This document shows positions 35,446-45,104 of a stretch of DNA of 64,000 nt, piece after piece. Origin of the DNA: Anaerocolumna sedimenticola (GTDB lineage Bacteria; Bacillota; Clostridia; Lachnospirales; Lachnospiraceae); contig NZ_CP048000.1 in assembly GCF_009931695.1 (NCBI RefSeq), forward strand, positions 1,701,001-1,765,000, written 5' to 3'. A program made the position numbers and the translations under genes. The stretch's first letter is position 1. Every line of letters begins with the position of its first letter. A model generated the notes under the pieces. The model did not search any database and was not told the DNA's origin. It was given only the letters and a program-made list of their open reading frames with translations.

Positions 35446-36423
35446 ATGAAAGTACTTATAACCGGAGCTGAGGGCTTTATCGGAAGCCATTTGACAGAGA
35501 CACTATTAGATAAAGGATATGATATTAAGGCATTTACTTTCTATAATTCATTTAACTCCTGGGGATGGTTGGATACCTTGCCAAAGCAGAAGTTAAATCA
35601 GATTGAGATATTTGCAGGGGATATCAGAGATCCTAATGGAGTATATGAGGCAATGAAGGGAGTAGATCGGGTATATCATTTGGCTGCTCTAATTGCAATT
35701 CCATTTAGTTACCATTCTCCTGATTCATATGTTGATACGAATATAAAAGGTACATTGAACGTACTTCAGGCTGCGAGAAAGCACGAAACAAGTAAAGTAT
35801 TAATAACGTCTACATCGGAAGTATATGGTTCCGCACTTTATGTACCTATTGATGAGAAGCATCCTTATCAAGGGCAATCTCCGTATTCGGCAACCAAAAT
35901 TGGTGCAGACCGGTTGGCGGAAAGCTTTTATCGCAGCTTTAATATGCCTGTTACAATTGTTCGCCCCTTTAATACCTATGGGCCCAGACAATCTGCGAGA
36001 GCGGTTATTCCAACAATCATATCTCAGTTATTAGCTGGAAAAGAAGAAATTAAAATGGGCTCATTAACGCCAACGCGTGATTTTAATTATGTGAAAGATA
36101 CTGCCAATGGATTCGTTGCCATAGCAGAATCGGATAAAACGACAGGAGAAGAGATTAATATAGCGACACAGCAGGAGATTTCTATTGGTGAGCTGGCGAA
36201 TGAGATAATCATGCAAATAAATCCCAAGGCTAGAATTATTTGTGAAGAAGAGCGATTAAGACCGGAGAAGAGTGAGGTTAATCGTTTGCTGGGTTCAAAT
36301 GAAAAGATTAAACAGCTTACAGATTGGACTCCTAACTATACACTTAAAGAAGGAATTAAAGAGACGATTGAATGGATTAGACAGAACTTAAATTCCTATA
36401 AAACAGATATTTATAACATTTAG
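35446..36423 (+). CDS. legB: LegB-type nucleotide-sugar 4,6-dehydratase
   Basis: LegB starts the legionaminic acid path by making a 4-keto-6-deoxy sugar from GDP- or UDP-GlcNAc. The extended SDR has VLITGAEGFIGSHLTETLL (NAD binding), VYHLAALIAIPFSY, ITSTSEVYG, SPYSATKIGADRLAESFY (catalytic Tyr and Lys) and RPFNTYGPRQSARAVIPTII, the wording of the LegB group. ATG 35446 follows GGAGGAA, so I reject the TTG at 35428. It is adjacent to legC, spaced by 12 bases, and ptmE, so the three form a unit. Confidence 0.88.
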   Translation: MKVLITGAEGFIGSHLTETLLDKGYDIKAFTFYNSFNSWGWLDTLPKQKLNQIEIFAGDIRDPNGVYEAMKGVDRVYHLAALIAIPFSYHSPDSYVDTNIKGTLNVLQAARKHETSKVLITSTSEVYGSALYVPIDEKHPYQGQSPYSATKIGADRLAESFYRSFNMPVTIVRPFNTYGPRQSARAVIPTIISQLLAGKEEIKMGSLTPTRDFNYVKDTANGFVAIAESDKTTGEEINIATQQEISIGELANEIIMQINPKARIICEEERLRPEKSEVNRLLGSNEKIKQLTDWTPNYTLKEGIKETIEWIRQNLNSYKTDIYNI

Positions 36424-36435
36424 GGAGATGGCCAG

Positions 36436-37581
36436 ATGGGAAAGTTCATACCTTTATCAGTACCAAATTTAAAAGGAAATGAATTGGAGTATATAACCAA
36501 TGCTATAGAGACAGAGTGGGTTTCTACGGCAGGGCCATATATCTCTGACTTTGAGAAAAACATAGCGTCTTATGTAGGGACGCAGGAGGCTATTGCATGT
36601 CAAAATGGAACAGCGGGACTCCATTTGGCTTTGCTTGTATGTGGTGTGACGGAGGAGGATATCGTTATTGTACCCACTTTAACATTTATCGCAGCAGTTA
36701 ATCCGGTTAAGTACATAGGGGCAGAACCGTTATTCATGGATTGTGATGACAGCTTAACAATGGATCCTCTCAAGCTTGAGAAATTTTGTGATACAGAATG
36801 TGATTTTATTGAGGGGAAGTTAATTGATCGGTCTTCCGGTAAGCATATAAAGGCAATTGTTATAGTACATGTATTTGGTAATATGGCTGATATGGAGCGT
36901 ATTGTGAACATAGCAAACAAATACCACATAAAGCTTATTGAGGATGCAACTGAGGCTTTAGGTTCTTACTATACAAGTGGATTATATCAAGGTAAATATG
37001 CAGGCACAATTGGCGATATTGGTGTTTATTCCTTTAATGGTAATAAAATCATTACCACTGGCGGAGGAGGAATGATTGTGTCTAACAATCAGGAATATCT
37101 TGATAGGAGCCGTTATCTCTCAACCCAGGCAAAGAATGATATTTTATATTTTGTACACGATGAAGTGGGGTATAATTATCGTATGACTAATCTTCAGGCA
37201 GCTCTCGGACTAGCACAATTAGAGCAGCTTGAGAAGTTTATCTCAACGAAAAGAGAGAATTATTTTGAATACAAAAAGCAGGGATTATTACTTCTTGGAT
37301 TCCGTGAGGATATCCGCCCCAATTATTGGTTTTATTCTTATATAACAGATTATCGTGATGCTGTTCTTCAATTTATGGAAAGGAGTAGTATACAAGCCAG
37401 ACCGATATGGAAATTAATTCATACCTTACAGCCATACAAAGGTGCACGAGCTTATAGGATAGAAAAGGCATATTACTACTATGACCATGTCTTAAATATA
37501 CCTTGTAGCAGCAATCTCTCCAAGGAGGATGTTGAGTTTGTTGTTGACACAATTAAGGGGTATGGAGAGGAGAAACAATGA
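36436..37581 (+). CDS. legC: LegC-type PLP aminotransferase
   Basis: DegT/DnrJ/EryC1 enzymes add an amine to the 4-keto sugar made by LegB. The 381-residue protein shows GNELEYITNAIETEWVS, SDFEKNIASYVGT, CQNGTAGLHLAL, VPTLTFIAAVNPVKYIGAEP, VHVFGNMADM, LIEDATEALGS and SFNGNKIITTGGGGM, where Lys204 is the PLP Schiff base. Start ATG 36436 follows GGGAGATGG. Its end overlaps the ptmE start by four bases (ATGA), so the two are coupled. Confidence 0.9.
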   Translation: MGKFIPLSVPNLKGNELEYITNAIETEWVSTAGPYISDFEKNIASYVGTQEAIACQNGTAGLHLALLVCGVTEEDIVIVPTLTFIAAVNPVKYIGAEPLFMDCDDSLTMDPLKLEKFCDTECDFIEGKLIDRSSGKHIKAIVIVHVFGNMADMERIVNIANKYHIKLIEDATEALGSYYTSGLYQGKYAGTIGDIGVYSFNGNKIITTGGGGMIVSNNQEYLDRSRYLSTQAKNDILYFVHDEVGYNYRMTNLQAALGLAQLEQLEKFISTKRENYFEYKKQGLLLLGFREDIRPNYWFYSYITDYRDAVLQFMERSSIQARPIWKLIHTLQPYKGARAYRIEKAYYYYDHVLNIPCSSNLSKEDVEFVVDTIKGYGEEKQ

Positions 37582-38630
37582 ATCTTAATGATTTTATTGT
37601 TAAAGAAGAAGACACAGTATTGCAGGTAATGCAAGCAATTGACAATAACGGCAGGCGGATTGCTTTTATATGTAAAGATAAAATATTAATAGCAGTTATT
37701 TCTGATGGTGATATCAGAAGATATATACTAAAAAAAGGAAGCCTTGATGCTTCTATCAAGGAAATTGCCAATTATCATCCGCTTTATGTTACGAATGAGG
37801 AAGCAGTAGATTATCATGCGTTCATGAAAGAACGCCATATTACAGCACTCCCAGTGGTTAATAAAAAAAAGAAAATAATTACAGTGCATTTTTTAAATGA
37901 AAATTTACCTCTTAAAAATGAAAACCTGAATGTTCCGGTAGTTATTATGGCAGGAGGAAAGGGGACAAGATTATATCCGTACACCCAGATATTGCCCAAG
38001 CCATTAATACCCATTGGTGATAAGACAATTACTGAGATTATCATGGATCATTTTGAAGTATTTGGATGTAAGCATTTCGATATGATAGTAAATTACAAAA
38101 AGAATTTTATCAAATCTTTCTTTATCGATAATGAAAGAGTGAGAGATGTTGATTTTATAGACGAAGAGGAATTTTATGGAACTGGTGGTGGATTGAAATT
38201 ATTATCAGGAAAATATCAGGATTCATTTTTTGTTACAAATTGTGATATTGTTATTGAAGAAGACTACGCTGACATTATGGAACATCATAAGCGGGAAAAA
38301 AATATTATAACAATTGTAGCTGCAATGAAAGAAACTACAATCCCATATGGAACAATTGAAATTGGTAATGAGGGTCAGGTTATAAAGTTAAAAGAAAAGC
38401 CAAGCTTTTCTTTCTTAACGAATACCGGACTGTATGTGCTTGAACCCCATTTTCTTGATTTAATTCCGAAGAATACCTTTATTCACATAACCGATGTTAT
38501 TGAGGAGTGTATCACTAGAGGTGAAAAGGTAGGAATTTATCCGATAAGTGAACATGCATGGATGGACATGGGGCAAATGGAAGAACTGGAGAAAATGAGA
38601 GAGAGGTTGGGAATTGACTCAAGAGAATAA
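37578..38630 (+). CDS. ptmE: PtmE-type sugar nucleotidyltransferase with CBS pair
   Basis: PtmE guanylylates glucosamine-1-phosphate in the Campylobacter legionaminic path. The 350-residue protein has two N-terminal CBS domains (about 1-115: LQVMQAIDNNGRRIAFI, VISDGDIRRYILKKG, ITALPVV) and a nucleotidyltransferase (VPVVIMAGGKGTRLYPYTQI, PKPLIPIGDKTITE, YGTGGGLKLLSG, FVTNCDIVIEEDYADIM, PISEHAWMDMGQMEE). That two-part layout matches PtmE. The GDP-linked route is inferred, since the nucleotide preference is not visible. It overlaps legC by four bases. Confidence 0.85.
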   Translation: MNLNDFIVKEEDTVLQVMQAIDNNGRRIAFICKDKILIAVISDGDIRRYILKKGSLDASIKEIANYHPLYVTNEEAVDYHAFMKERHITALPVVNKKKKIITVHFLNENLPLKNENLNVPVVIMAGGKGTRLYPYTQILPKPLIPIGDKTITEIIMDHFEVFGCKHFDMIVNYKKNFIKSFFIDNERVRDVDFIDEEEFYGTGGGLKLLSGKYQDSFFVTNCDIVIEEDYADIMEHHKREKNIITIVAAMKETTIPYGTIEIGNEGQVIKLKEKPSFSFLTNTGLYVLEPHFLDLIPKNTFIHITDVIEECITRGEKVGIYPISEHAWMDMGQMEELEKMRERLGIDSRE

Positions 38631-38802
38631 TATAGCTCTAATGCTTGTATCAGAAGGAATGGTAAATAGGTATGGGATATCTTATGGTCATTTTTTTCAT
38701 ATTTCTAATATTATAGGAATGACAGCTGTGGGTGGCTCCTTTATTATGCTGGATAAAATATTTTATATGTTGCAATGGAAATGGTTACAACAATTGAAAT
38801 AA
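38614..38802 (+). other. Short reading frame after ptmE, doubtful
   Basis: A 62-codon frame begins at a TTG inside the last bases of ptmE with no ribosome binding site. The product (MVNRYGISYGHFFHISNIIG, then MTAVGGSFIMLDKIFYM) does not resemble any family I know. It may be the worn remnant of a gene, since legG (neuC) would be expected nearby. I would not call it functional. Confidence 0.25.
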
Positions 38803-38870
38803 ATAGTTGAATAAACCAACACCATTATATCTTAAGGAAAGCAAGTAATATTATAAAAGGGGTTTTTGTA

Positions 38871-39781
38871 TTGATTAAGAATAATACTGTAGTTTTAGGC
38901 TTCATATACCCCGGTATTGAGCCTTATATTGATGATTATTTTCATTCATTATTATTTCAGACATATGAATGCTTTGACTTATATTTATATAATGATGGAA
39001 TGGATAATAGTATATTAAATTCATTGCTTATAAAATATCAAAAGTTAAATATTAAAATTATATGTATAGAAGAAAAATATACACCTGCCCAAATTAGAGA
39101 AATTGCAATTCTGGAGGTTGCTGACAAATATAACTATGTGATTTTTACCGATATAGATGATTTTTTTAGTGCCAATAGAATCGAAAAGAGCATTGAGGCA
39201 TTACAATATTATGATTTTGTTATAATGAAATGTATTTAGTTGACAGCAATGGAGTCAATATTAGCCCAAAGTCATATTATGCTAGTAAGGACAATCCTAA
39301 GGAAGTTATTCAATATGAGCAATTGTTGGATAAGAATTTTTGTGGGTTGTCCAATACTTCCATTAACTTAAAGTCAATATGTTTAAATATATTAAAAATA
39401 CCTCCTAAATTGATTGCTGTTGATTGGTGGATTTTCTCGATTTTGGTGATAAAGGGTTATCGTGGCTATTTTATTCATGATGCCTATACTTTTTATAGGC
39501 AGCATATGTCAAATACAGTTGGTGGACTAAATAGTATCAGCGAGAAACAATTAATTATGGGGATACAGTTGAAAAAAGAGCATTATAAATTGCTACTTGA
39601 GTACTATCCATCGAAATATAATGACATAATAAAAATGGAATATAGAAATATGATTAAGTTGGATGAGATGATTCTTAATAAAAAAATATTAGTTAATTAT
39701 CTGTCTAATGTTAATGATGGAAATAAAGAATTTTTATGGTGGGAAAACATCAAATTAAATGAGAGGTGGATGCAAAAATGA
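38871..39781 (+). pseudogene. GT2 glycosyltransferase interrupted by a frameshift
   Basis: Frame one (38871-39239, TTG start behind AAAAGGGG) has VVLGFIYPGIEPYIDDYFHS, YLYNDGMDNSI and YVIFTDIDDFFSANRIEKSI, a GT2 core. Frame two (39230-39781) continues with MYLVDSNGVNISPKSYY, AVDWWIFSILVIKGYRGYFIHDAYTFYRQH. One extra T near 39220 would read through as YDFVYNEMYLVD. So a single-base loss splits the gene. The last bases overlap the next neuB start (ATGA), so the neuB gene would normally be coupled to this gene. Confidence 0.78.
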
Positions 39782-40833
39782 AAGAAATAATGATTGGAAA
39801 AAGAATAATTAAAGATTATACTGAACCATATATTATAGCAGAAATAGGCGCAAATCATAATGGAAATATTGATTTAGCGAAAAAAATGATAAATGTTGCG
39901 AAGGAAAAAGGTGCTGATGCGGTTAAATTTCAATCTTGGACTAAAGACTCTATATTTGCCAGACAAGTGTATGATGATAATTATTTTCTTACTGATGACT
40001 ATAGAAACAGAACGGATTATTCGCTTGAAGAAATTGTAGCTGCTTATGCATTAGGAAAAAATCAACAAAAGTTATTAAAAGATTATTGTGATGAGATCGG
40101 AATTACTTTTTCCTCAACCCCTTTTTCAGAGGACGAGGTGGATTTTTTAGTGGACGAGCTGGATGTAGATTTTATAAAGATTGCATCAATGGATTTAAAT
40201 AATTACCCATTTTTGGAATATGTGGCTAAGAAAGGAAAACCCATTGTTCTAGCTACTGGATTGAGTACTTTGTCTGAAGTGGACGAAGCAATTAGAACAA
40301 TATTAAAAACTGGAAATGATAAGATTATTTTACTGCATTGCGTATCAATATATCCCCCCAAAGATGAAGAAGTTAATATAAATAATATTGATATGTTACG
40401 TAATCTTTATGGATTCCCAACTGGTTATTCTGATCACACAATAGGAATTACAGCTCCGATACTATCAATCTCTAAAGGTGCTTGCATGATCGAAAAGCAT
40501 TTTACCTTGGATAAAAATATGGAAGGATGGGATCATAAGGTATCCGCTGATCCCTATGAGCTTGATATCATTACCAGAGAATGTAAGAAAGCATATAAAA
40601 TGTTAGGTTGTTATAATCGTACTGTTAATGAATCAGAAGAGAGGTTAAACGCCTTTCGAAGAAGTATCGTTACTACCAGAGCCATCAAGGCTGGTGAGGT
40701 AATTGAAAGAAAGGATATTTCTTTTAAGAGGCCGGGTAATGGTATAGAACCTAAGTATCTAGATTTTATCGTTGGAAAGACTGCAAAAAGAGATATTGGA
40801 TTTGATGTTTTGATTAAAATGGAAGATTTTTAG
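39778..40833 (+). CDS. legI: NeuB/LegI-type nonulosonate synthase
   Basis: This enzyme condenses phosphoenolpyruvate with the diacetamido sugar to form the nine-carbon acid. The protein has EIGANHNGNIDLAKKMI, AVKFQSWTKDSIF, SSTPFSEDEVDFL, FIKIASMDL, LATGLST, LLHCVSIYPP, GYSDHTIGI and IEKHFTLDKNMEGWDHKVSADP, and a C-terminal SAF domain (RSIVTTRAIKAGEVIERKDISFKRPGNGIEP). Unlike the first NeuB here it has no cupin. ATG 39778 follows GAGAGGTGGA and overlaps the previous stop; GTG 39766 is less likely. Legionaminic identity rests on legB, legC and ptmE. Confidence 0.92.
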   Translation: MKEIMIGKRIIKDYTEPYIIAEIGANHNGNIDLAKKMINVAKEKGADAVKFQSWTKDSIFARQVYDDNYFLTDDYRNRTDYSLEEIVAAYALGKNQQKLLKDYCDEIGITFSSTPFSEDEVDFLVDELDVDFIKIASMDLNNYPFLEYVAKKGKPIVLATGLSTLSEVDEAIRTILKTGNDKIILLHCVSIYPPKDEEVNINNIDMLRNLYGFPTGYSDHTIGITAPILSISKGACMIEKHFTLDKNMEGWDHKVSADPYELDIITRECKKAYKMLGCYNRTVNESEERLNAFRRSIVTTRAIKAGEVIERKDISFKRPGNGIEPKYLDFIVGKTAKRDIGFDVLIKMEDF

Positions 40834-40841
40834 GAGGGACT

Positions 40842-41540
40842 ATGATAGCTATTATACCTGCGCGAGGGGGATCAAAAGGGTTACCAGGGAAAAATATTAA
40901 AGAATTAGCTGGCTATCCTTTAATATACTATACAATAAAAGCAGCAAAGGAAGCAAATAGCATTGATAGAATCATCGTGTCAACTGATGATAAAAAGATA
41001 GCAGATATAGCTTCAAACTTTGGAGCGGAAATTCCATTTTTAAGACCGGAAGAATTAGCCGCAGACCACTCAAAGGCAATTGATAATTATATTTATACTG
41101 TAGACAGGTTAAATCAGACAAGAACTATTGCAATTGATGAATTTATTGTTCTTCAACCAACCTCTCCATTAAGAACTTCTAAAGATATTGATAATGCTAT
41201 TGAATTATTCTATAAAATGAAAGCTGAAACGGTAATATCTGTAGTAAAGGCAGAGCATCCTCCTACCTGGTATAAGAAAATATCACCAGATGGTATATTA
41301 ATAGATTATTATACTTCAGTAGATAATAGCCAAAATCGGCAAGAAGAAGAAGTCACATTTTTACCGAATGGAGCAATTTTTGTATTTAATTTTAATGCTC
41401 TAAAGAAGAACTGTGGGTATTATAATTCAAAAACATATCCATATGTTATGCCTCAGGAAAATTCGGTTGATATTGATACACCCATTGATTTTCAACTGGC
41501 AGAATTATTATTAAAAAGTAAACGAAATGAATTAATATAA
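40842..41540 (+). CDS. legF: CMP-nonulosonate cytidylyltransferase
   Basis: The 232-residue protein is a single-domain NeuA-type enzyme: MIAIIPARGGSKGLPGKNIK (CTP loop), IVSTDDKKIADIASNFGAEIPFLRPEELA, VLQPTSPLRTSKDI and a closing SVDIDTPIDFQLAELLL. It would activate the acid to CMP-sugar, the donor used by Maf. It starts eight bases after legI behind TAGGAGGGAC, so the two are co-translated. It lacks the HAD tail of the earlier NeuA. Confidence 0.92.
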   Translation: MIAIIPARGGSKGLPGKNIKELAGYPLIYYTIKAAKEANSIDRIIVSTDDKKIADIASNFGAEIPFLRPEELAADHSKAIDNYIYTVDRLNQTRTIAIDEFIVLQPTSPLRTSKDIDNAIELFYKMKAETVISVVKAEHPPTWYKKISPDGILIDYYTSVDNSQNRQEEEVTFLPNGAIFVFNFNALKKNCGYYNSKTYPYVMPQENSVDIDTPIDFQLAELLLKSKRNELI

Positions 41541-41553
41541 AAAAGAGGGGAAT

Positions 41554-42231
41554 ATGGAAGCAAAAAAGGATATTGTAATCATTGGAGCTGGAGGCTTTGC
41601 AAAGGAAGTTTTATGGCTGCTTAAAGAAAATAACAAAGTTTTTGAAGAATGGAATATATTGGGATTTGTTGATAAGTTATATAGGTCAGAGGATTACAGC
41701 ATTCATGGATACCATATAATTGGTAATAATGAATGGTTGCTTGGTCGTAATGAACCTATTCATGCCGTTTGTGCTATTGGTAGCTCAGAGTTAAGAAAGA
41801 AAATAATAAGAACATTAGAGAATAATAAGAATATTATTTTCCCCAATATAATATCCCGTCATGCGACTATATCTGATGATATAGTTATAGGTAAGGGGTG
41901 TATAATCTGCGCAGGAAGTATATTGACAGTGGATATTCAGATGGGTAATTATGTTACAATAAACTTAGACTGTACTGTCGGGCATGATACCTATTTAAAA
42001 GACTTTGTTACCTTATATCCAAGCGTTAATGTATCAGGAGATGTATTTATTGATGAAGGGACAGAGGTCGGTACAGGAACCCAGATAATTCAAGGAAAAT
42101 CTATCGGTTCATCTTCTATCATTGGTGCAGGTGCTGTTGTAATTAGGGATATCCCTGATTTTTGTACTGCTGTAGGAAATCCAGCTAAAGTTATCAAACA
42201 AAGGGAAAAAACTAATAATGAAGCATATTAA
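41554..42231 (+). CDS. legH: NeuD/LegH/PglD-type sugar N-acyltransferase
   Basis: Residues 1-90 form a Rossmann-like sugar-nucleotide domain (IVIIGAGGFAKEVLWLL) and residues about 95-220 a left-handed beta-helix of hexapeptide repeats (IVIGKGCIICAGSIL, GNYVTINLDCTVGHD, IDEGTEVGTGTQIIQG, IIGAGAVVIRD), the catalytic His being in VGHD. This group N-acetylates amino sugars (LegH, PglD) or O-acetylates sialic acid (NeuD). It ends the leg block, followed after 170 bases by an acyl-CoA pair, so the acyl group may not be acetyl. Confidence 0.85.
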   Translation: MEAKKDIVIIGAGGFAKEVLWLLKENNKVFEEWNILGFVDKLYRSEDYSIHGYHIIGNNEWLLGRNEPIHAVCAIGSSELRKKIIRTLENNKNIIFPNIISRHATISDDIVIGKGCIICAGSILTVDIQMGNYVTINLDCTVGHDTYLKDFVTLYPSVNVSGDVFIDEGTEVGTGTQIIQGKSIGSSSIIGAGAVVIRDIPDFCTAVGNPAKVIKQREKTNNEAY

Positions 42232-42401
42232 TTATGCAACGGTACCTCTGATTTTATAGGTTCTGTCCCATCTTTATCTAATTTATCTTAGCAATCCGTT
42301 TACTAGAGAGAGCTGTTTATATGGGCTTTGGCGTTTTAAAATATATTATATAGAGAGGAAAGTATGATTAAGACTAATAAAATATATCATACAAAGTACA
42401 T

Positions 42402-43706
42402 ATGATAAAAACTATTACTGTTATTGGCGCAAATGGGACAATGGGTTATAATATATCTGGTATTTTTGCATCATTTGGTAATGCAGAAGTATATATGATA
42501 TGCAGAAATTTGGATGATGCAAAAAGAGCAGTCAATATGGCAGCGAAGTCAGTAAAAGCCGAAGCGATAAAAAGTAATCTTATACCCGCAGATTATTCAA
42601 TGCTAGAGAACTGTATTTCATCATCAGATTTAATATTTGAAAGCGTATCAGAAGATATTAAAATAAAAGAAATTATTAACAGTGAAATTGCAAAATATGC
42701 TAAAGTTGATGCAATTATTAGTACGGGAACATCAGGTCTGTCTATTAATAAGTTAGCCGAATCTTTGCCAGCTTCACTAAGAACAAATTATCTTGGAATA
42801 CATTTCTATAATCCGCCATATAGTATGACTTTATGTGAGTTAATACCATCTAGCTATACGAATTCAAATATATTAAATAAAGTTAATAATTATGTCACAG
42901 AAATTTTATATAGAACAGCAGTAGTTGTCAAGGATTCGCCGGCTTTTCTTGGTAATAGAATAGGATTTCAATTTATTAATGAAGCTTTACAATATGCAGA
43001 AAAATATAAGGATAATGGTGGAATTGATTATATCGATGCTATACTTGGTCAATTTTCTGGAAGAAGTATGGCACCACTTATAACTTCTGACTTTGTTGGT
43101 CTTGATGTACATAAGGCAATTGTTGACAATCTTTATATAAATACAAATGACTATGCAAAAGATACCTTTATCTTGCCACAGTTTGCGTTCAATTTGATTA
43201 AGAATGGAAAACTTGGGAGGAAAACAAATGGTGGATTGTATAAATTAGAAGTATCTGATAGTGGACTAAAGAAGAGTCTTGTTTATGATATTAATACGAA
43301 TAAATATAGAGATAAGTATAAATATAGTTTTCCATTTGTAGAAAATATGATACTTTCTTTAATGAATGGCGAATATGCGATTGCTTTTAGTATATTAATT
43401 AATAATCATTCTATTGAAGCTGAATTGTGCTTGGAATTTTTAATTAAATATGTCCTCTATTCTTTAAATTCAGCTATTTTTGTTGCTGATGATTTTCAAG
43501 CAGCGGATGATGTAATGGCTAATGGATTTAATTGGTGCCCTCCACTTGCAATCGTACAAGCATTATTTGGGGTTGATAATTTTAGATGTTTGGTACAGGA
43601 AAGAATTAATCATCAAATATTAGAGCATATAGATATGGATAGGTTATTTAATAACTTGAATACATCAACGTATGACTATCGTAGGTATTTTAAAGCGAAA
43701 CATTAA
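42402..43706 (+). CDS. 3-hydroxyacyl-CoA dehydrogenase-like enzyme
   Basis: The 434-residue protein has the 3-hydroxyacyl-CoA dehydrogenase layout: NAD domain ITVIGANGTMGYNISGIF, FESVSEDIKIK, TSGLSINKLAESLPASLR, HFYNPPYSMTLCELIPSSY with catalytic-type His134, then VVVKDSPAFLGNRIGFQFINEALQ and GRKTNGGLYKL. A further C-terminal half repeats the C-domain (DDFQAADDVMANGFNWCPPLAIVQALFG). It would reduce acetoacetyl-CoA-type substrates. It is directly upstream of a thiolase in a glycan region, an odd place for fatty-acid genes; substrate and direction are inference. No clear ribosome binding site is seen before ATG 42402. Confidence 0.82.
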   Translation: MIKTITVIGANGTMGYNISGIFASFGNAEVYMICRNLDDAKRAVNMAAKSVKAEAIKSNLIPADYSMLENCISSSDLIFESVSEDIKIKEIINSEIAKYAKVDAIISTGTSGLSINKLAESLPASLRTNYLGIHFYNPPYSMTLCELIPSSYTNSNILNKVNNYVTEILYRTAVVVKDSPAFLGNRIGFQFINEALQYAEKYKDNGGIDYIDAILGQFSGRSMAPLITSDFVGLDVHKAIVDNLYINTNDYAKDTFILPQFAFNLIKNGKLGRKTNGGLYKLEVSDSGLKKSLVYDINTNKYRDKYKYSFPFVENMILSLMNGEYAIAFSILINNHSIEAELCLEFLIKYVLYSLNSAIFVADDFQAADDVMANGFNWCPPLAIVQALFGVDNFRCLVQERINHQILEHIDMDRLFNNLNTSTYDYRRYFKAKH

Positions 43707-43725
43707 TTAACGAAAGAGGTGTATT

Positions 43726-44973
43726 ATGAATAAGGTATATGTTTTAGGGGGGGCACAGACAGATTTTGAAAGGAATTGGACTAAGGAAGGGAAAGGTGTG
43801 ATAGCATTACTTAGAGAAGTTATATCTGATGCTTTAAAATCTGTAGGCTTAACTTATCAGGATATCAATATTATAAATAAGAAAAATAAAATTGCTTGCT
43901 TTGTAGGTAATTTTATAGCAGAAGAATATATAAAGCAAGGCCATTTAGGGGCACTTTTAACAATGGTTAATCCTACATTTTACGGTGTTCCATCAGCCAG
44001 GTACGAAGCTGCGTGTGCATCAGGTTCAGTTGCATTAGATGCAGCAATAACCAAAATAAGAGCAGATGAATATGATTTATGTATTGTAATTGGTTGGGAA
44101 TTGATGAAGACAGTTGACTCCAAAGTTGGAGGAGATATATTGGGAAGAGCAGCTTACTATCAAAGTGAAGCAAAAGGTATTGATTTTCCATTTCCAAAAC
44201 TTTTTGGAAAACTGGCTGATGAAATTATATTGAAATATAAAATGGATGAGAACAGATTTTTAGATAGTTTAGCATTAATATCATATAATAATTATAAAAA
44301 TGCAAAAAAGAATCCTTTAGCCCAAACACGTAAATGGTTTATGAGTCTAGAACAAGCAAAAATGAGAGGCAACGATACAAATCCATATGTCGGGGGAAGA
44401 TTATCGGTATCAGATTGTTCACAAGTTACTGATGGAGCAGCTGTAGTTATATTAGCTTCTGAGAGGTTTGTTAAAGCAAATTATGATCAACAGTATCCTA
44501 TTGTAAAAGGATATGGGCATAGAGTTGCACCAATGCTTTTTAATGAAAAGATTGAAGAGAATATCAAATCACCGTATTTATTATCATGGACACGTCAAGC
44601 AGTTCTAGATGCTTATCAACGGTCGGGCTTAAATGTTAGTGATATTGATTTTTTTGAAACTCATGATTGCTTTACTTCTAGTGAGTATGTTGCTATATCC
44701 TCATTTGGTATCACAGAACCAGGGAAGGAATATCAAGCTATTGAAGAGGGTATTATTTCAATAGATGGAAGTAAACCAATTAATCCAAGTGGAGGTTTAA
44801 TTGGGTGCGGGCACCCAGTAGGTGCTAGTGGGACTAGGATGTTTTTGGATTTATTTAAGCAAGTAAGCTGTAAAGCAGGTGCTTATCAACTTGAAAAATC
44901 AAATAATGGTATGATGCTTAATATTGGTGGAAGTGCAACGACTAATTATGTTTTTATTGTGGGTAATGAATAA
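43726..44973 (+). CDS. SCP-x-like thiolase (acetyl-CoA acetyltransferase family)
   Basis: Thiolases join or split acyl-CoA at a beta-keto bond. The 415-residue protein has the nucleophile AACASGS (Cys97), FETHDCFT (His313) and the catalytic [10 protein letters not shown] (Cys361, His363). The HDCF and GHPVGASG wording is that of SCP-x type thiolases more than of standard PhaA/FadA. All active-site residues are present, so the gene appears intact. AAAGAGGTG precedes the ATG. Paired with the dehydrogenase it could make 3-hydroxybutyryl-CoA from two acetyl-CoA. Confidence 0.85.
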   Translation: MNKVYVLGGAQTDFERNWTKEGKGVIALLREVISDALKSVGLTYQDINIINKKNKIACFVGNFIAEEYIKQGHLGALLTMVNPTFYGVPSARYEAACASGSVALDAAITKIRADEYDLCIVIGWELMKTVDSKVGGDILGRAAYYQSEAKGIDFPFPKLFGKLADEIILKYKMDENRFLDSLALISYNNYKNAKKNPLAQTRKWFMSLEQAKMRGNDTNPYVGGRLSVSDCSQVTDGAAVVILASERFVKANYDQQYPIVKGYGHRVAPMLFNEKIEENIKSPYLLSWTRQAVLDAYQRSGLNVSDIDFFETHDCFTSSEYVAISSFGITEPGKEYQAIEEGIISIDGSKPINPSGGLIGCGHPVGASGTRMFLDLFKQVSCKAGAYQLEKSNNGMMLNIGGSATTNYVFIVGNE

Positions 44974-45104
44974 TATTAATACAAAGAGATATCTCGCTTA
45001 TGATACAATCTCAATTTCTTACCAATCCCAGTTTTTAAAGTAGGTTAAATACGGGAAGAATAAGGAATACGATCTCCTGCCGCAGATCGATCAATCTGGT
45101 ACTT

